Source of the DNA: Macrophomina tecta
Lineage: Eukaryota; Ascomycota; Dothideomycetes; Botryosphaeriales; Botryosphaeriaceae
Assembly: GCA_024180945.1 (NCBI GenBank)
Contig: JAKSGN010000036.1
Span: 1,798,001 to 1,862,000, forward strand
DNA: 64,000 nt
Reading direction: 5' to 3'
In this document: positions 1 through 10,573 of the stretch, piece after piece
Position numbering within the stretch: the first letter of the stretch is position 1
How the letters are laid out: each line of letters starts with the position of its first letter
Notes under the pieces: model-generated
Databases searched by the model: none
What the model was told of the DNA's origin: nothing
What the model saw: only the letters and a program-made list of their open reading frames with translations
Program-made: the position numbers and the translations under genes

Positions 1-583
1 AGGTGCTCGTTGGTAACCACGCCGTTAGACTGGCCGATAATGTTGCCATTCCAGCGCGCGTAGTTGTGCAGGTCAACGATGCACTTTGCTCCAGTAGCCA
101 GACACGCCTGCACGAGTGCATCATACTTTGCGAAGTTCTCGGCATTGAAATCGACGCCGAGCTTGTTGTCGGCCAGGTACTGCCACGCGACTGGCAAACG
201 GAAGACGTTTAGGCCGAGGTCATTGACGAAGTGCTGCATTTGACCTGCGCCATCAGGCCCATTGTACTGGGCCAATGGCGGATAGAGCTTGCTCAGGTCG
301 CAGCTGCCATCAGTCGTGCAGGTGAAGTCAAAGCCAGCTATTAGTGGAGTGGTCAGAGAAAATGAATGGGAACCAGCTACTGGTAAGGGGAAATCGTAAC
401 AGATACAAGATAGGAGCCCCTCCCCATCAGGGTAATGAGCACTTACCGATGTTCACACCAGCTGACAGATATTAGCAGTTATTCCATCAGATCAAGAGGG
501 AAAGACTTACCTAGTTCGACCTTTGCCGAAGCAATCGCGGCAAGTGACAGCAGGATCGCAGCGTTTCCAGCCCTGCCGAGCAT
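1..583 (-). CDS. GH5 endo-beta-1,4-glucanase (cellulase), 5' part only
   Basis: Secreted glycoside hydrolase family 5 cellulase, expected to cut internal beta-1,4-glucan bonds outside the cell. The gene runs off the left edge, so the catalytic acid/base and nucleophile are not in view. Seen: the start at 583 opens a signal peptide (MLGRAGNAAILLSLAAIASA). Exon 1 is 511-583, exon 2 only 447-461 (15 nt), exon 3 from 337 to the edge. Splicing gives LAGVNIAGFDFTC, then TTDGSC, a QMQHFVNDLG stretch, VFRLPVAWQYL and IVDLHNYARWNG, which closely follow Trichoderma EG2/Cel5A-type enzymes. Introns have GTAAGT donors, and intron 1 has a TGCTAAT-like branch site before its acceptor. No cellulose-binding module is visible at the N terminus. 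The family call is firm; the exact glucan specificity is inferred. Confidence 0.9.
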
Positions 584-3500
584 TTTCAACCACAATTGCA
601 GTCCTCAAACACGTTTTGAGTGAGGTTTACTGTCTTTAGAGCAGCCTCTCTGAGGCTATTTAAACACATTCAGTCTTATCTCTTTGTTCCTCGGCACGCA
701 ATTTACGCCGGCATACGAGAAGCTCCGGCTCAGGACGATGGATTCGAGCATCAGACCAGGGAAATCCACTTAGCGCGAGAATTGCCTCACGCTATTTATC
801 CCCGCCAATCATAGTCCGTCTCCGACAGTTGTTGGATCCCGGCCCCCATAATTCTGAACTCGCTTCGATGCACGATCTTGAAGGCTTGGCTTCTTATTGA
901 TCACCAACACGAGGCCTTCAATCAGCCTCATCGGGTCTTGCCGTTTCCTGTGCCGGCAGAGGCGTATCCGGTCCAGGCCACGGGGAATAACAGGAAAAAG
1001 CAAACAAAGGTAGCGTTTAATTCGTATTCAGGCTCAGCCGTGGTTAGCTTGGCCGACTGGATAACAGAAGAGGAATGGAGAGAAAATGGATGAACGACTG
1101 CGTGCCGTAGTGCTTCTTTACTTCAGTTGGGAAATCCCGTCAGTTGTGGGTGCAGGTAACCGTCTTCGTGCGATTTCAGAGCGAATGGATTGCCAAAACC
1201 TGGGTACGGTAGCCATTACTATGTCTCGTTGTGATTTTAGTGCAGCTAGATATCGAAAGTATTTCTTGATTGCGCTTTGCCGCAATCTCTAAATCCAACA
1301 GGTGTTTGTCGGGCTTTCATGCTGTTTACTGGTTACCATGACACAGTTGCTCATCCTACACCTCTTTGGTCCCTGCTGACCGCACAACCACCAGCGGAAG
1401 CCTGTATTTGACAAGATAAATGTGACGAAGCGCATACGAAGCAGGCGCATCCATTTTGGCTCACATGTGCTCAAAATAGCTCAATACTTCCGTCCACTTG
1501 CAGATTTGACTTCGAATGCTTGTCTCTGCTCGGCCGTAGCAAAGACGAGTAGTTGATATATGGAGTGGGTGAAAGAATGAGAAAACACGCAACAGCTTGT
1601 TCCTTTCTTGGAACCCTAAAGAATAATTTAACCAAAAATCAATCAAGGCATCAGCCCTTACCAGTTTCCCTTTGGTCTACGCTATTGCCCCACATCATTA
1701 ACCCACGTCGATCTTGGCTTCCTTGCACAATACTGCTGCCTGTTGTCATGAAACCAGATTTGCGGCCACGCCAATCCACCAGATGCTCACTCTGCACATC
1801 AGGCGTCTTTTGCTTTCCCCAAAATCCGCAGATGTAGCTGCTTCTCACACTGTCCTCCCTGTCGCTAGCTCCGACTTGCCCACCATTGCAGAGCTCCTCA
1901 TGGAGTCCAAGCTCCAGCTCGTCATCAGTCGCATTCTCTGGCAAAGCTAGCCTGACGAAGATGCTCAGAGGTGCCAATAAATATAGATATTTGAAGGTGG
2001 CTTCACAGACCCGAATACGGAGAACTTGAAAATCATCAGTCCTGCGCCTGGAAATCACTGGTTATCTTAACATTTCCCGGAAGCACACCACAGGCACTGC
2101 GGTGAAGGAGAAATGAAGAGACAGTGGAGCTCAGCCGCAGAGGCATGCCGTCGAAAGCCAACACACGAGTGTCTCAGGCTGTGGTTCAAGCATGCAGCGA
2201 GGTCTGGCATGAGGCAGAAAAAGCTGATCATTTTAGTAAGTTGCCTCCAATTCGGATTGTTAAGTGGAGAGTTTCTCATTAGTCAATAGAAGTAACGTAT
2301 CTCTACGCCAAGGCCACGAGTCGTAGGAAATGCAGCGGAGCAAGGCTAGTGAGAGAAGTTCTTGAGATGCCAAAAGTGCTGGTGTGCCGCTTGCAATCGG
2401 CGTCGAACCACAGTCTTACGCTTTGCAAAGTTGGAGCTCGAGGATACCAGACATGTTGGTTTCGATCTGAGCATGTGTGCCCTGCCCTACAATGTGCTTA
2501 AAAATTCAGGCAGGAAGGCAGGGTTTGACCGGCCTCATGGTCGAGGGTCTTTGAGAGCTGCGCTTCCCCAGAGGGGCAATAATGCATCAGATTCGGGCAG
2601 CTGTCCTTCATTTTCCTGGAATATGCATTACCAGGTTTTCAAAAATGGCTCATTGAGAGACATTACATTCTTTAACGTAGGTTAATTGCTGGGGCATGGG
2701 CATTTAGGCTCAACACCGATGAATCCGATGTGGACTCATGCGCGGCGAACAGGCTTATGACTCGGTGATAAGCGCCGCTGAAGGGAGTCCGCCAATAGAA
2801 CAGCATATTTGTATCTGCCGGTAGTGCGGGAGGAGTATGGGGAGCTGAAGACAGCATAGCCAGGCAAAATGCGCCAAGTCTCTGTCCCGCCGGCCATCTG
2901 CTAATGCATGCGCTGACAGCCGACAGTGGCCAGTAAACTCATTAAATCAGACATAGCAATAAACAAAAAGCAATGCCCGAGCGGGCACCAATGCAGCGCC
3001 CAGCGTCCCCATTAGTCAGAACAGGCAGCAATCACATGCACGTAAGCAGCGCAGCGATCATAGCCTATACCGTAAAGACATGCATGAAATGTTTAGCCTG
3101 TCGGTAGCTTTATTGCGCTGGCAGAGATGACGGGCGTACACTCCGCCAAATAAAATGCTGTTCAAATTTGGGCGCCATGAAGGGTTCCATTCCGTAGTCA
3201 AATAGATGGCGAGCGGTTTACGGTCGGGCAACTCCGCTCAACAATCGCCCCCCGTGCACGACACAGTGAGGTTCTAAGTTGCCTCGGAAGCTCTGAAGAA
3301 TAATGGTTGTCTGTCACATGGTTATTACTCCAAACCCACGAGTGAGCTTGACAGGCTTCTAGCGTCGAAAGCCATTCTGACTGTTGTACTAGACTACGTC
3401 ATGTGAGAGGTATTTCGTCAAATTTGGTGATGGATCATCGAGAAGCGAGTACCTTGAATACAATCCAGACCATGCGTAAGTTTTTGGCGACTTCTTGTTG

Positions 3501-4091
3501 CCCAATTTGGTTGAAAAATCGCAGGTATGAGGAAAATCGAAATGCCCCCTCGGATTATCAGCGCTTAATACCTGTTACGCCTGGAAAATGGCTTGAATAT
3601 ATCCATATCAAGCTCGAAAACGGTGTGCACGTCGGTATGTAGCTCCTGCCTCGCCTCAACACTCGACTCCTAAATTCTATCACAGACCTACACGCGGCAA
3701 CAACGTGGCACATTCTATCAGACAATGTAAATGACGGTAGCACGGTCCTGAAAGATTGTCTTTGCATGTTGTTGGACCATTTCCCGAGGTGGAACAATTG
3801 GGGGGACGATGGCCTTGACGAAGATGCTGGGACGAATTCTTTTGAGGAGATCGCTGACCTTACCTGGACATGGAATAGGGAGGATGCAGCTGCTAGATTC
3901 ATCACATGAGCACCCTTCACAAGTGTCAAGCCATGACTGTAAGGCATATCGGAGATAAATCACAGTAGGAGAGAGGGCTGAAAAGAGACTATCAAAAAGT
4001 TTCCGTATTGCCCTGTCGTAAGCCTGCTCGTCACATGAGCTCTGCGATGCTCTCCTCAGGGCTGGAGAGACCATTGTCATTTCACTGCAAT
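584..4091. other. Intergenic stretch, no supported gene
   Basis: About 3.5 kb between the upstream side of the cellulase and the 3' end of the GMC gene. Only short open frames occur, with no signal peptides, family motifs or splice patterns that join them. Base composition is lower in GC than the neighbouring exons. A minus-strand frame at 1651-2058 has a few protein-like stretches but matches nothing I recognise. Confidence 0.6.
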
Positions 4092-6455
4092 CTAATCTTG
4101 AACTACCACATCGCCATGATCTGCCTTGATGATGTCCGCCGCCTTCTCGGCCAGCGCATACACCGAACTTTGACAATTTCCGCTTACATGATTGGGGAAC
4201 ACACTGGCGTCGACAACTCTCAGTCTGCCCACGCCATTCACCTTCAGCTTGCTATCCACCGTGTCGCCCATAGCACAGCTTCCGCATGAGTGGTACTCGC
4301 CGATGACCCAGTCGCGCACGGCCTGCTCAGCGGCGCGATCATCGTTCAGATCGACGTCTGGGGCAGGCCGGTACCGCTTGCCGAGCAGAGGAGACAGCTG
4401 CTTGGAGGAGGCAATCCTGTCGGCGAGTTTGAGGCCAGTGCTGAGCACCGCCAGGTCGGCGGGATGGGAAATGTAGCCTGGGTTGATGCTGGGCTGGACG
4501 CTGTGATCTTCAGAGTGTGGATGGCAGGTCAATACATAATCTTGGCTGGCAAAGGTGATTTGAATGACTTACCGGCGCTTGAAATATGGATGGAGCCGCG
4601 AGATACGGGATACTGCAGGCAGCAAACCCAGGTAAAGCCGGGCTTGGCTGGATTGCCAGGGGGCCAGAGATTTGCTTGGTTGGCGACGGCTGAGTCGTCA
4701 AAATTTGCGGAGATGGGAAGCATGATATATTGAAGGTTGGCGGATTTTTCGTCTTCGAGATGCTGGATAACGAGGTCGAGTTGGCGCTGTTGGAATGCTA
4801 AAAGCCAAGGTTAGCACCCCATCTACGAGCAGAGACAAGCGTGGCTTACGAGTGGATGTCTTCTGAGTCTCCCTGATACTGGCGATCGTCCTCTCCATCT
4901 GTTCCGTCGTTGCCATTTGCTTGTAGCTTTGCAAGATGTCAGTGTTTCGAATTCAGCACGTGGTTGTCGAGCAGAACCCACCTGACAAATCCTTGCCCGC
5001 TTACCACTGCGGCTAACGGGCCCTCTTTCGTGTCGACGTACGCCTTCTGCGCTGCGGCCATTGCCTCCGGATGATACAAGCTATCACCGCTCACCTGTCC
5101 AGGCGCCAACTCATAACCCACACCCGCAACGACGTGATCCTGGAAATTCTCACCCACGCTCTTCAACTCCACCTTACACTCCACGCCCGCCCTCCTCAGC
5201 ACGTCCGGATCGCCAATGCCACTCAGCTCCAGCACTGCCGGACTATGTATTGCCCCAGCACACAACAATACCTCTCTTCCAGCCTTAACCACAAACTTCT
5301 CTCCCGCATGCACAAACCCTACCCCCACCGCCTCCTTCCCACTCGGCCCATCTTCAAGCAAGATCTTCTCCACCGCCGCCTTGCACAGCACACGCAAATT
5401 TGCCCGCCCCGCCACCCCACCCCTCTCAAAATACCCCCTCGCCGCATAACTCCTCTTCCCCTTCATATCCCCGCCCTCCTCCGCATACACCGACCCCAGT
5501 CCGTTATAAAACCCGTAATGGTCCCCACTCCACGCATCCCGCGGCTTCTCCCGCACGCCAAACGTCTCGTCGGCGCCGGCGATCCACGCGTCCTCGAGCG
5601 GCAGGCGCGCCGCGTTGAAGGTGGTGTGGATGGGCCCGGTGGCGCCGTGGTGCGCGGCGAGCGTGGCCATGCCGGACGTGTCGAGCGGGAGCGCGGGGGG
5701 CGGCGGCGCGGCGGGCGGCGCGGCAAGCGTCTGGTGCTTGCGGATGTAGGGCGCCATGCCCGCCGCGGACCAGGTGGAGTCGCGGGCCAGGGTCGCCCAG
5801 TCGTCGTAGTCGCGGGTCGAGCCACGGACGTACCTGAGGGCGGTGTGAGCGCGGTTAGCGTGGGGAGGAGGGTTTCGGGGGAAAGCGGAGCGGAGACGGT
5901 GGGGCGCTGGGAATGAGAATTGGATACGGCGGGGCAAGCAGGGGGCTGGGAGGGATACGGGGAGAAGTGGATGAAAAGAATTGCGAAAAAAAAAAAAAAA
6001 AAGAGGTGGAAGAGAGCGGGTGCTACACGGAGGAACGGAGCCGAGGCGCTCGTGGAGGAAAAGAGAGCAGAAGGGCCAACTCACATCATGTAGTTGATCG
6101 CGCTGCTACCGCCCAAGGCTTTGCCGCGCGGCAGGTGGTGCACCCTCCCTCCATTCTGTGGAGTGGTCTTCATGCACCAGTCATACTCCGGGTGTCCCAG
6201 CATCTGCGGGAACAGCGCCGGAGTGTCGACAAGCGGGTCATCGAGCACGTTCTTGCCGGCCTCGAGAACGCCGACGGTGACATTGGGGTTCTCAGTCAGA
6301 CGTGCGGCCAATACGAGGCCCGCCGTGCCCCCACCAATGATGAGGTAGTCGTAGGAGAGGGAGAGGAATGAGGCAGCATCAGCACAGAGAGCAGGGAGCT
6401 GATTGGTCCTGCCGTTGGTCTGGGCAGCTCCGTTTGTGGTCGCAGCGTCGCCCAT
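4092..6455 (-). CDS. GMC-family FAD-dependent oxidoreductase (alcohol/choline oxidase type)
   Basis: Flavoenzyme of the glucose-methanol-choline family that oxidises an alcohol; substrate unknown. Five exons: 6085-6455, 4982-5833, 4850-4926, 4573-4797 and 4092-4507, giving 646 aa. The start at 6455 (MGDAATTNG) was chosen because the FAD-binding motif follows soon after; an upstream in-frame Met exists at 6698. Seen: Rossmann motif [13 protein letters not shown], an acidic E at the end of strand 2 (VLEAGKN), GMC signature 1 rebuilt across the first junction ([11 protein letters not shown] then [12 protein letters not shown]), signature 2 [15 protein letters not shown], and the C-terminal catalytic pair His about 581 ([10 protein letters not shown]) and Asn about 619 ([10 protein letters not shown]). 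There is no signal peptide, so it is probably intracellular, unlike secreted aryl-alcohol oxidases. Intron 1 (5834-6084) carries a 17-A run. The last acceptor was set at 4508-4511 because only that choice keeps frame and gives the family-typical [13 protein letters not shown]. Confidence 0.88.
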
Positions 6456-7371
6456 GATGGTATGGAGTGGACGGAGAAATGAGCTTCCAGAAAGAATGAC
6501 GGATCCTGGCAAAGGCCTTGCTATGGACCTCAAAGGATGGGGGTATATGTGTGGAACCCAATGGTGTGGTGAGTATGGACTATTTATGCTCGCCATTGGG
6601 CAATTGAGGCGGGTTCTGCGGCTTTGAGATACCGTTTCAATTGCCTCGAGACCGTTGAAGCCGTCAGTCCCTGACTCTGAAAATGCAGGGTCAAGCACCT
6701 AGTGCTTACGGGCATCCATCAGGGCTCCCCCGCACCCGCATACATTGGCGTTGGCAGACTTGCCGTTTGGGATATAGGCATGGAGTACGCCCTTTAATCA
6801 GCCTAATCAACGCCGAATGCGGTATCGATTATCCGCACAGGGTCCACTGACATCGCAAACTCTTGCTCGTTCCTATCTAGTACCTGCACTGTAGCACGTA
6901 AAAGTGCGTGCGCTCTGCAGAACCGTGAAGTCGCATTTCTCAAGTGGCCCTTTCCGATGCGCAGGCAGCGATGTAACGAAGCGGCACTCGAGTCGAAACT
7001 GAGTCTAGGAAGGGTCCAGGGCTCATACGAGTACTGGAAGGTGTACGACAGTTACTTAATAGAGTTAGACAGCCTATTCGAGAGATTGAAAGCCAGTAGA
7101 CCAGCGCTACACTGAGCATTCCCACGTCCGTGGCCAGCCCGGACGCAAGCCCGGACGCAAGCCCGCATCGGGAAACCCTCCGCCTGCCGACACTCGTACG
7201 ACAACGGATCCCAACCATCCCGTGCGACTCTCGGCCTTCAGATATCAAAGAGATCCTGTGAGCGGAGCTTTAAATCATGCTATGCTCAACCAACTAAGTA
7301 CATTATAATACAGTCTCATTTCCACGGTTCCTCGCTACGGTGGTTCAGAGGACCGAACGTCCTTACATGGT
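6456..7371. other. Intergenic stretch with a short tandem repeat
   Basis: No gene supported. It holds the upstream region of the GMC gene, with an A/T-rich ATAAATA-like box on the minus strand near 6581-6587. At about 7137-7165 a 12-bp unit (GCCCGGACGCAA) occurs twice, followed by a partial third copy. Confidence 0.5.
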
Positions 7372-7755
7372 CTACTCGCCTCCTCTTTCCACGGCATCCC
7401 CATCCTCCACGCCCCTATTTCTCCACCATTGTAGTGCCCACTGGTAATAGAACCAGGTCTCGACTGTGCCATATATCCCAACCAGCGTCAGAACACCGAT
7501 TCTCATATTCCTGCTCAAGCCCAGCGCTCTCAAGCTGAAAGAAGGAGGCTCGACATCATCCTTTGGTCGCCTAACGCCATTTGACTTTGGAGATGGATTT
7601 GGATTGCTCTCAAAAAAGGTGCGGTGGGTTGAGAGAGCGGGAGAAGATGCTCGAGCGAGTCTCACGCGGGGCCGGCAGATGATCGCCGGGGAGTGATGGA
7701 GCGGGAGACGGAGGACGGCTGTTGGGGAAAGCCAGCGTAGTGTTGGGAGCAGCAT
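7372..7755 (-). CDS. Small mitochondrial-type single-pass membrane protein
   Basis: Unrecognised 127-aa protein from one exon. The N terminus is rich in Arg, Leu, Ser and Pro with almost no acidic residues over about 50 residues, as in mitochondrial presequences. A charged, Pro-rich spacer follows, then one hydrophobic segment at about residues 85-110 (RIGVLTLVGIYGTVETWFYY) ending in aromatic WALQWW, and an acidic tail. I recall similar small fungal proteins with a hydrophobic segment followed by a T/V-ET aromatic motif, but cannot name a function. Mitochondrial inner-membrane location is an inference from the presequence and the single membrane span. Confidence 0.6.
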   Translation of the reverse strand: MLLPTLRWLSPTAVLRLPLHHSPAIICRPRVRLARASSPALSTHRTFFESNPNPSPKSNGVRRPKDDVEPPSFSLRALGLSRNMRIGVLTLVGIYGTVETWFYYQWALQWWRNRGVEDGDAVERGGE

Positions 7756-8118
7756 TTTCTTTTTGAAAACGCTTGATGCTGTCAGCGTGAGAGAAAAGAC
7801 TGGGAAGATTGCGGGGGCGCCTCCGAGGTGGAAATAGCTGTTCCTGCGGGTCTGTCTGACTCAGACGTGGCTGTGTGTTGATCCTTTTGGGGGCGGGAAG
7901 TGATGCGCGTGGGATGATCAAGTGGCACGGGTGAAATGAGCTTTCGAAAGTAAATTTATATGCATTTAGCTACTTTGAGATGCATGACCTACATCTGAAG
8001 TGCTACTTAACGCCGGTGAATGCTATGCGCGATGGGGTATATCTATGTATGTACAACATTTGTGCAGTCGCGGTGATTACGTTGGAGCATCACAATACGA
8101 ACCAGGAATATTTTCCCA

Positions 8119-9122
8119 CTACATCTGCTGATGTCCGGGAAGTTCAGCAGGCACACCACTGTTCCCAAGTTCTGAGAGCGCGTCCTTTGGAGGCTGCAAT
8201 CTATCTGGCGTCGCAGAACCCTTCCCCGCTGGCAGCTCCATGGGCTCGATGTCCCTCCCGTCCAACTGTTGAACTTGTTGCATCTCATGGACCGGATTAT
8301 ATGCGTAAGGTGTGTCGGCAACCGTATCCTTGATTGCTCCTGTTTTTCTCCTCTTCCGAATGTAGAGGAGCGCCATGACCAACGCGATGATCAAGACCGA
8401 AGCGCCTACTGAAGCTCCAATGGTGGCCTTGGCTCCGGTTGAGAGACCCTTTTTGCCGGAAGTTTTGTCCTTCGGGTTGATCATCGTGCTCGAAGCTTTG
8501 GGTGCCGCCGTTGCCGTTGCTCCGGGCATCTGCAGGCTCGTCAGCACTCAACCGTCCAAATAAGTCCCTCTGCTTCCGCCAGGGACGAGAGTCGGCTCAC
8601 GTCTATCGTCGACCACCGCTCATCCCTGATCTCCGCCACAGCTGTAAACTTAAAGCTCTGCCCACGCTGCGGCGCCGTGATATTGCTGCTCATATCGAAA
8701 TACCCGTTGCCGGTATGATTCAAATGCCAACTACTCCCATTCTGCGCATTTTCGAGCCAAAACAATCCATCCGGCCAGTCGCCGACATTCCAGAACATGG
8801 AGGCGTCCTGCAGCGAATAGTTGCCCATGATGGGCTTGGTGTTCCCGCCGTTGAGGTCGCCCGTGTCGCCCAGGTCGGCGGCGGCGCCGAGATAGTTGGA
8901 GGGCCCGGCGGCGCGCGTGCGCAGGACGAGAGTGGTGTCGTTGAGCGGGTAGACCTGCCACTGCTGCTCGCGGTCGGTGCTGTTGGAGATGCGCAGGAAT
9001 ACGGCGCCATAGGGCTGGATTGTGGTCTTGTTGTCGCGCAGGACGGCGGGCGTGCCGACGAATGAGAGGCCGCCGTCTGAGGTCGAGATCTGGTACCATT
9101 TTGTATTATCGAAGTTAGCCAT
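8119..9122 (-). CDS. Single-pass surface protein with N-terminal lectin-like domain and cytosolic tail
   Basis: Two exons, 8601-9122 and 8119-8529 (310 aa), joined phase 0 with a GTGAGC donor and CTGCAG acceptor. Residues 1 to about 170 form a domain opening FDNTKWYQISTSDGG with several N-glycosylation sequons (NSTD, NDTT, NYS, NGSS, NHT, NIT), the layout of ricin-B/beta-trefoil-like domains in fungal surface proteins. A Ser/Ala/Lys linker leads to one membrane segment (ATIGASVGASVLIIALVMALLY), a RKRRK stop-transfer cluster and a tail of about 75 residues rich in Q, P and E. The start at 9122 (MANFDNTKW) is preferred because related fungal proteins, as I recall them, begin there; an in-frame Met at 9320 would add 66 residues but no signal peptide. 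A signal-anchor topology with the glycosylated part outside is inferred. Confidence 0.7.
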
Positions 9123-10573
9123 GGTTGATGTGTCGGCCTCGCCTGTGGTATGGAAGAGCGTGGCGGTGGAGTTCTTAAATGACAGGCATATGGTTTCTGG
9201 CTGTGGGACCAGGGTAAGGGGATTTGAGTGGCCATATGCTTGAATGGCCCCAAAATTGACCAGAAGTTTTCTAGGGAACCACAGCCCCCAAAATTGAGGC
9301 TCAGATGGTGGTTTAGCCAATGATGGTCGAGGCTAGCCGGATGATGCTTTTGAAGGATTGGAAGGATGGGCATGGACGTTGCGGACCGGTGCGCCATTGG
9401 CTCGCTCCATCAAAGGTAGCGCTATTTTTGGGAGATCACCCGTCGCTGCGCTGTTGATCCTGCAGATGCCCAACGAGTTCTGCATACTGCCTCTGTAATG
9501 TGGAGCCTGCCAATGAGTCTGGTCTCGATGTTTTGAGAGCCTTTCACCTTGTGCAAATCCGACATTAGCATCCCAGCTGCAGGTTTTGGGTGTGCGGTCA
9601 TTTGCCGCATCTGCTTCCAAGATTCTTCAAGCAATAGCGCGAGTGCTTCAAGATTCGGGAGGCCGTACGTTGGATCCGGGAAGCGCTGGGGCGTTGATGG
9701 TGGCGCAGCGACCGGAATCCACACTGTATCCATGTGTTGTGAGAATAAGCGACTGCAGACCTATACCAAGTTAGTGTAGTGTGCGGGTGTCTAGATCTGT
9801 CAGTAATAGAGCCTCGAAGGGTTGCGAGAATACGGCCACGGACGTATGTCACGCGTATCACGGCCGGAGTGTCTAAGTTGTCTTGCGGCTGCTTCATTCT
9901 GATCGCCCTGGTGATACGGCACCGCTGCTTCCTTATTGCTTCGGCGAGAGAAGCCTTGGAGAGCAGAATAGGGCCGTGGGATGTGCAGCTCTCGTAAAGA
10001 GACTCCTGCAACAGAGTTCGTCGGGTGCCTTCGAGGTCGTAGAGACAGCTCGGCCAGCAGATGAAGAGAGCACCGCCTCCGTCAATCTGATTGCATCTCT
10101 ATCCATATTTGACTCAGACCACGAGCAGTTACATTCACTCCTTCGCCCGCGTCTTTCCCTCTCGCACCGAATCAGGCACACGGCATCTCGTCAACCGAGG
10201 CTCAAATGACGTCATGGCGCGCCCCCGCCCAACTGCCCCTCTCCGATCGTACCTGAATACAAACAGAAACTCGTAAACAAGTCGCGCAAAAAAAAAAAAA
10301 AAAAAATTGACGTGTGCGGGGCTGCCATGTCGTGCATATCTCCGCTCTCTCTCATCCAGCGATTCTCTCCTCGGCCTGCCGAAAAGAGCCCTCACCTCCG
10401 CGCTTTAGGCGATGGCGTGCTCGATGAGGCGCGCAGCTCGCGATTCCTTGAGCGGTGACGACGGCCCACTGACAAGACGAGCCATTGACATATGAAAGAG
10501 ACGGTTCTGCCGAATTTGTCTTGCCATCCTCCGATGCCAGCGCTCTCGCTCTCCTTTCCGAACCATTGAGGCA
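9123..10573. other. Intergenic stretch ahead of the GH31 gene
   Basis: No supported gene. Open frames are short and compositionally random. An A19 run lies at 10288-10306. The last 200 bp upstream of the GH31 start are pyrimidine-rich, as expected of a fungal promoter or leader. Confidence 0.5.

Noticed and set aside
1651..2058. 135-codon minus-strand frame with a hydrophobic N-terminal part
   Set aside because: A few protein-like stretches but no family match, no supporting promoter or splice context.
5071..5916. 281-codon plus-strand frame opposite GMC exon 2
   Set aside because: Shadow frame. The minus strand shows GMC signatures in correct order.
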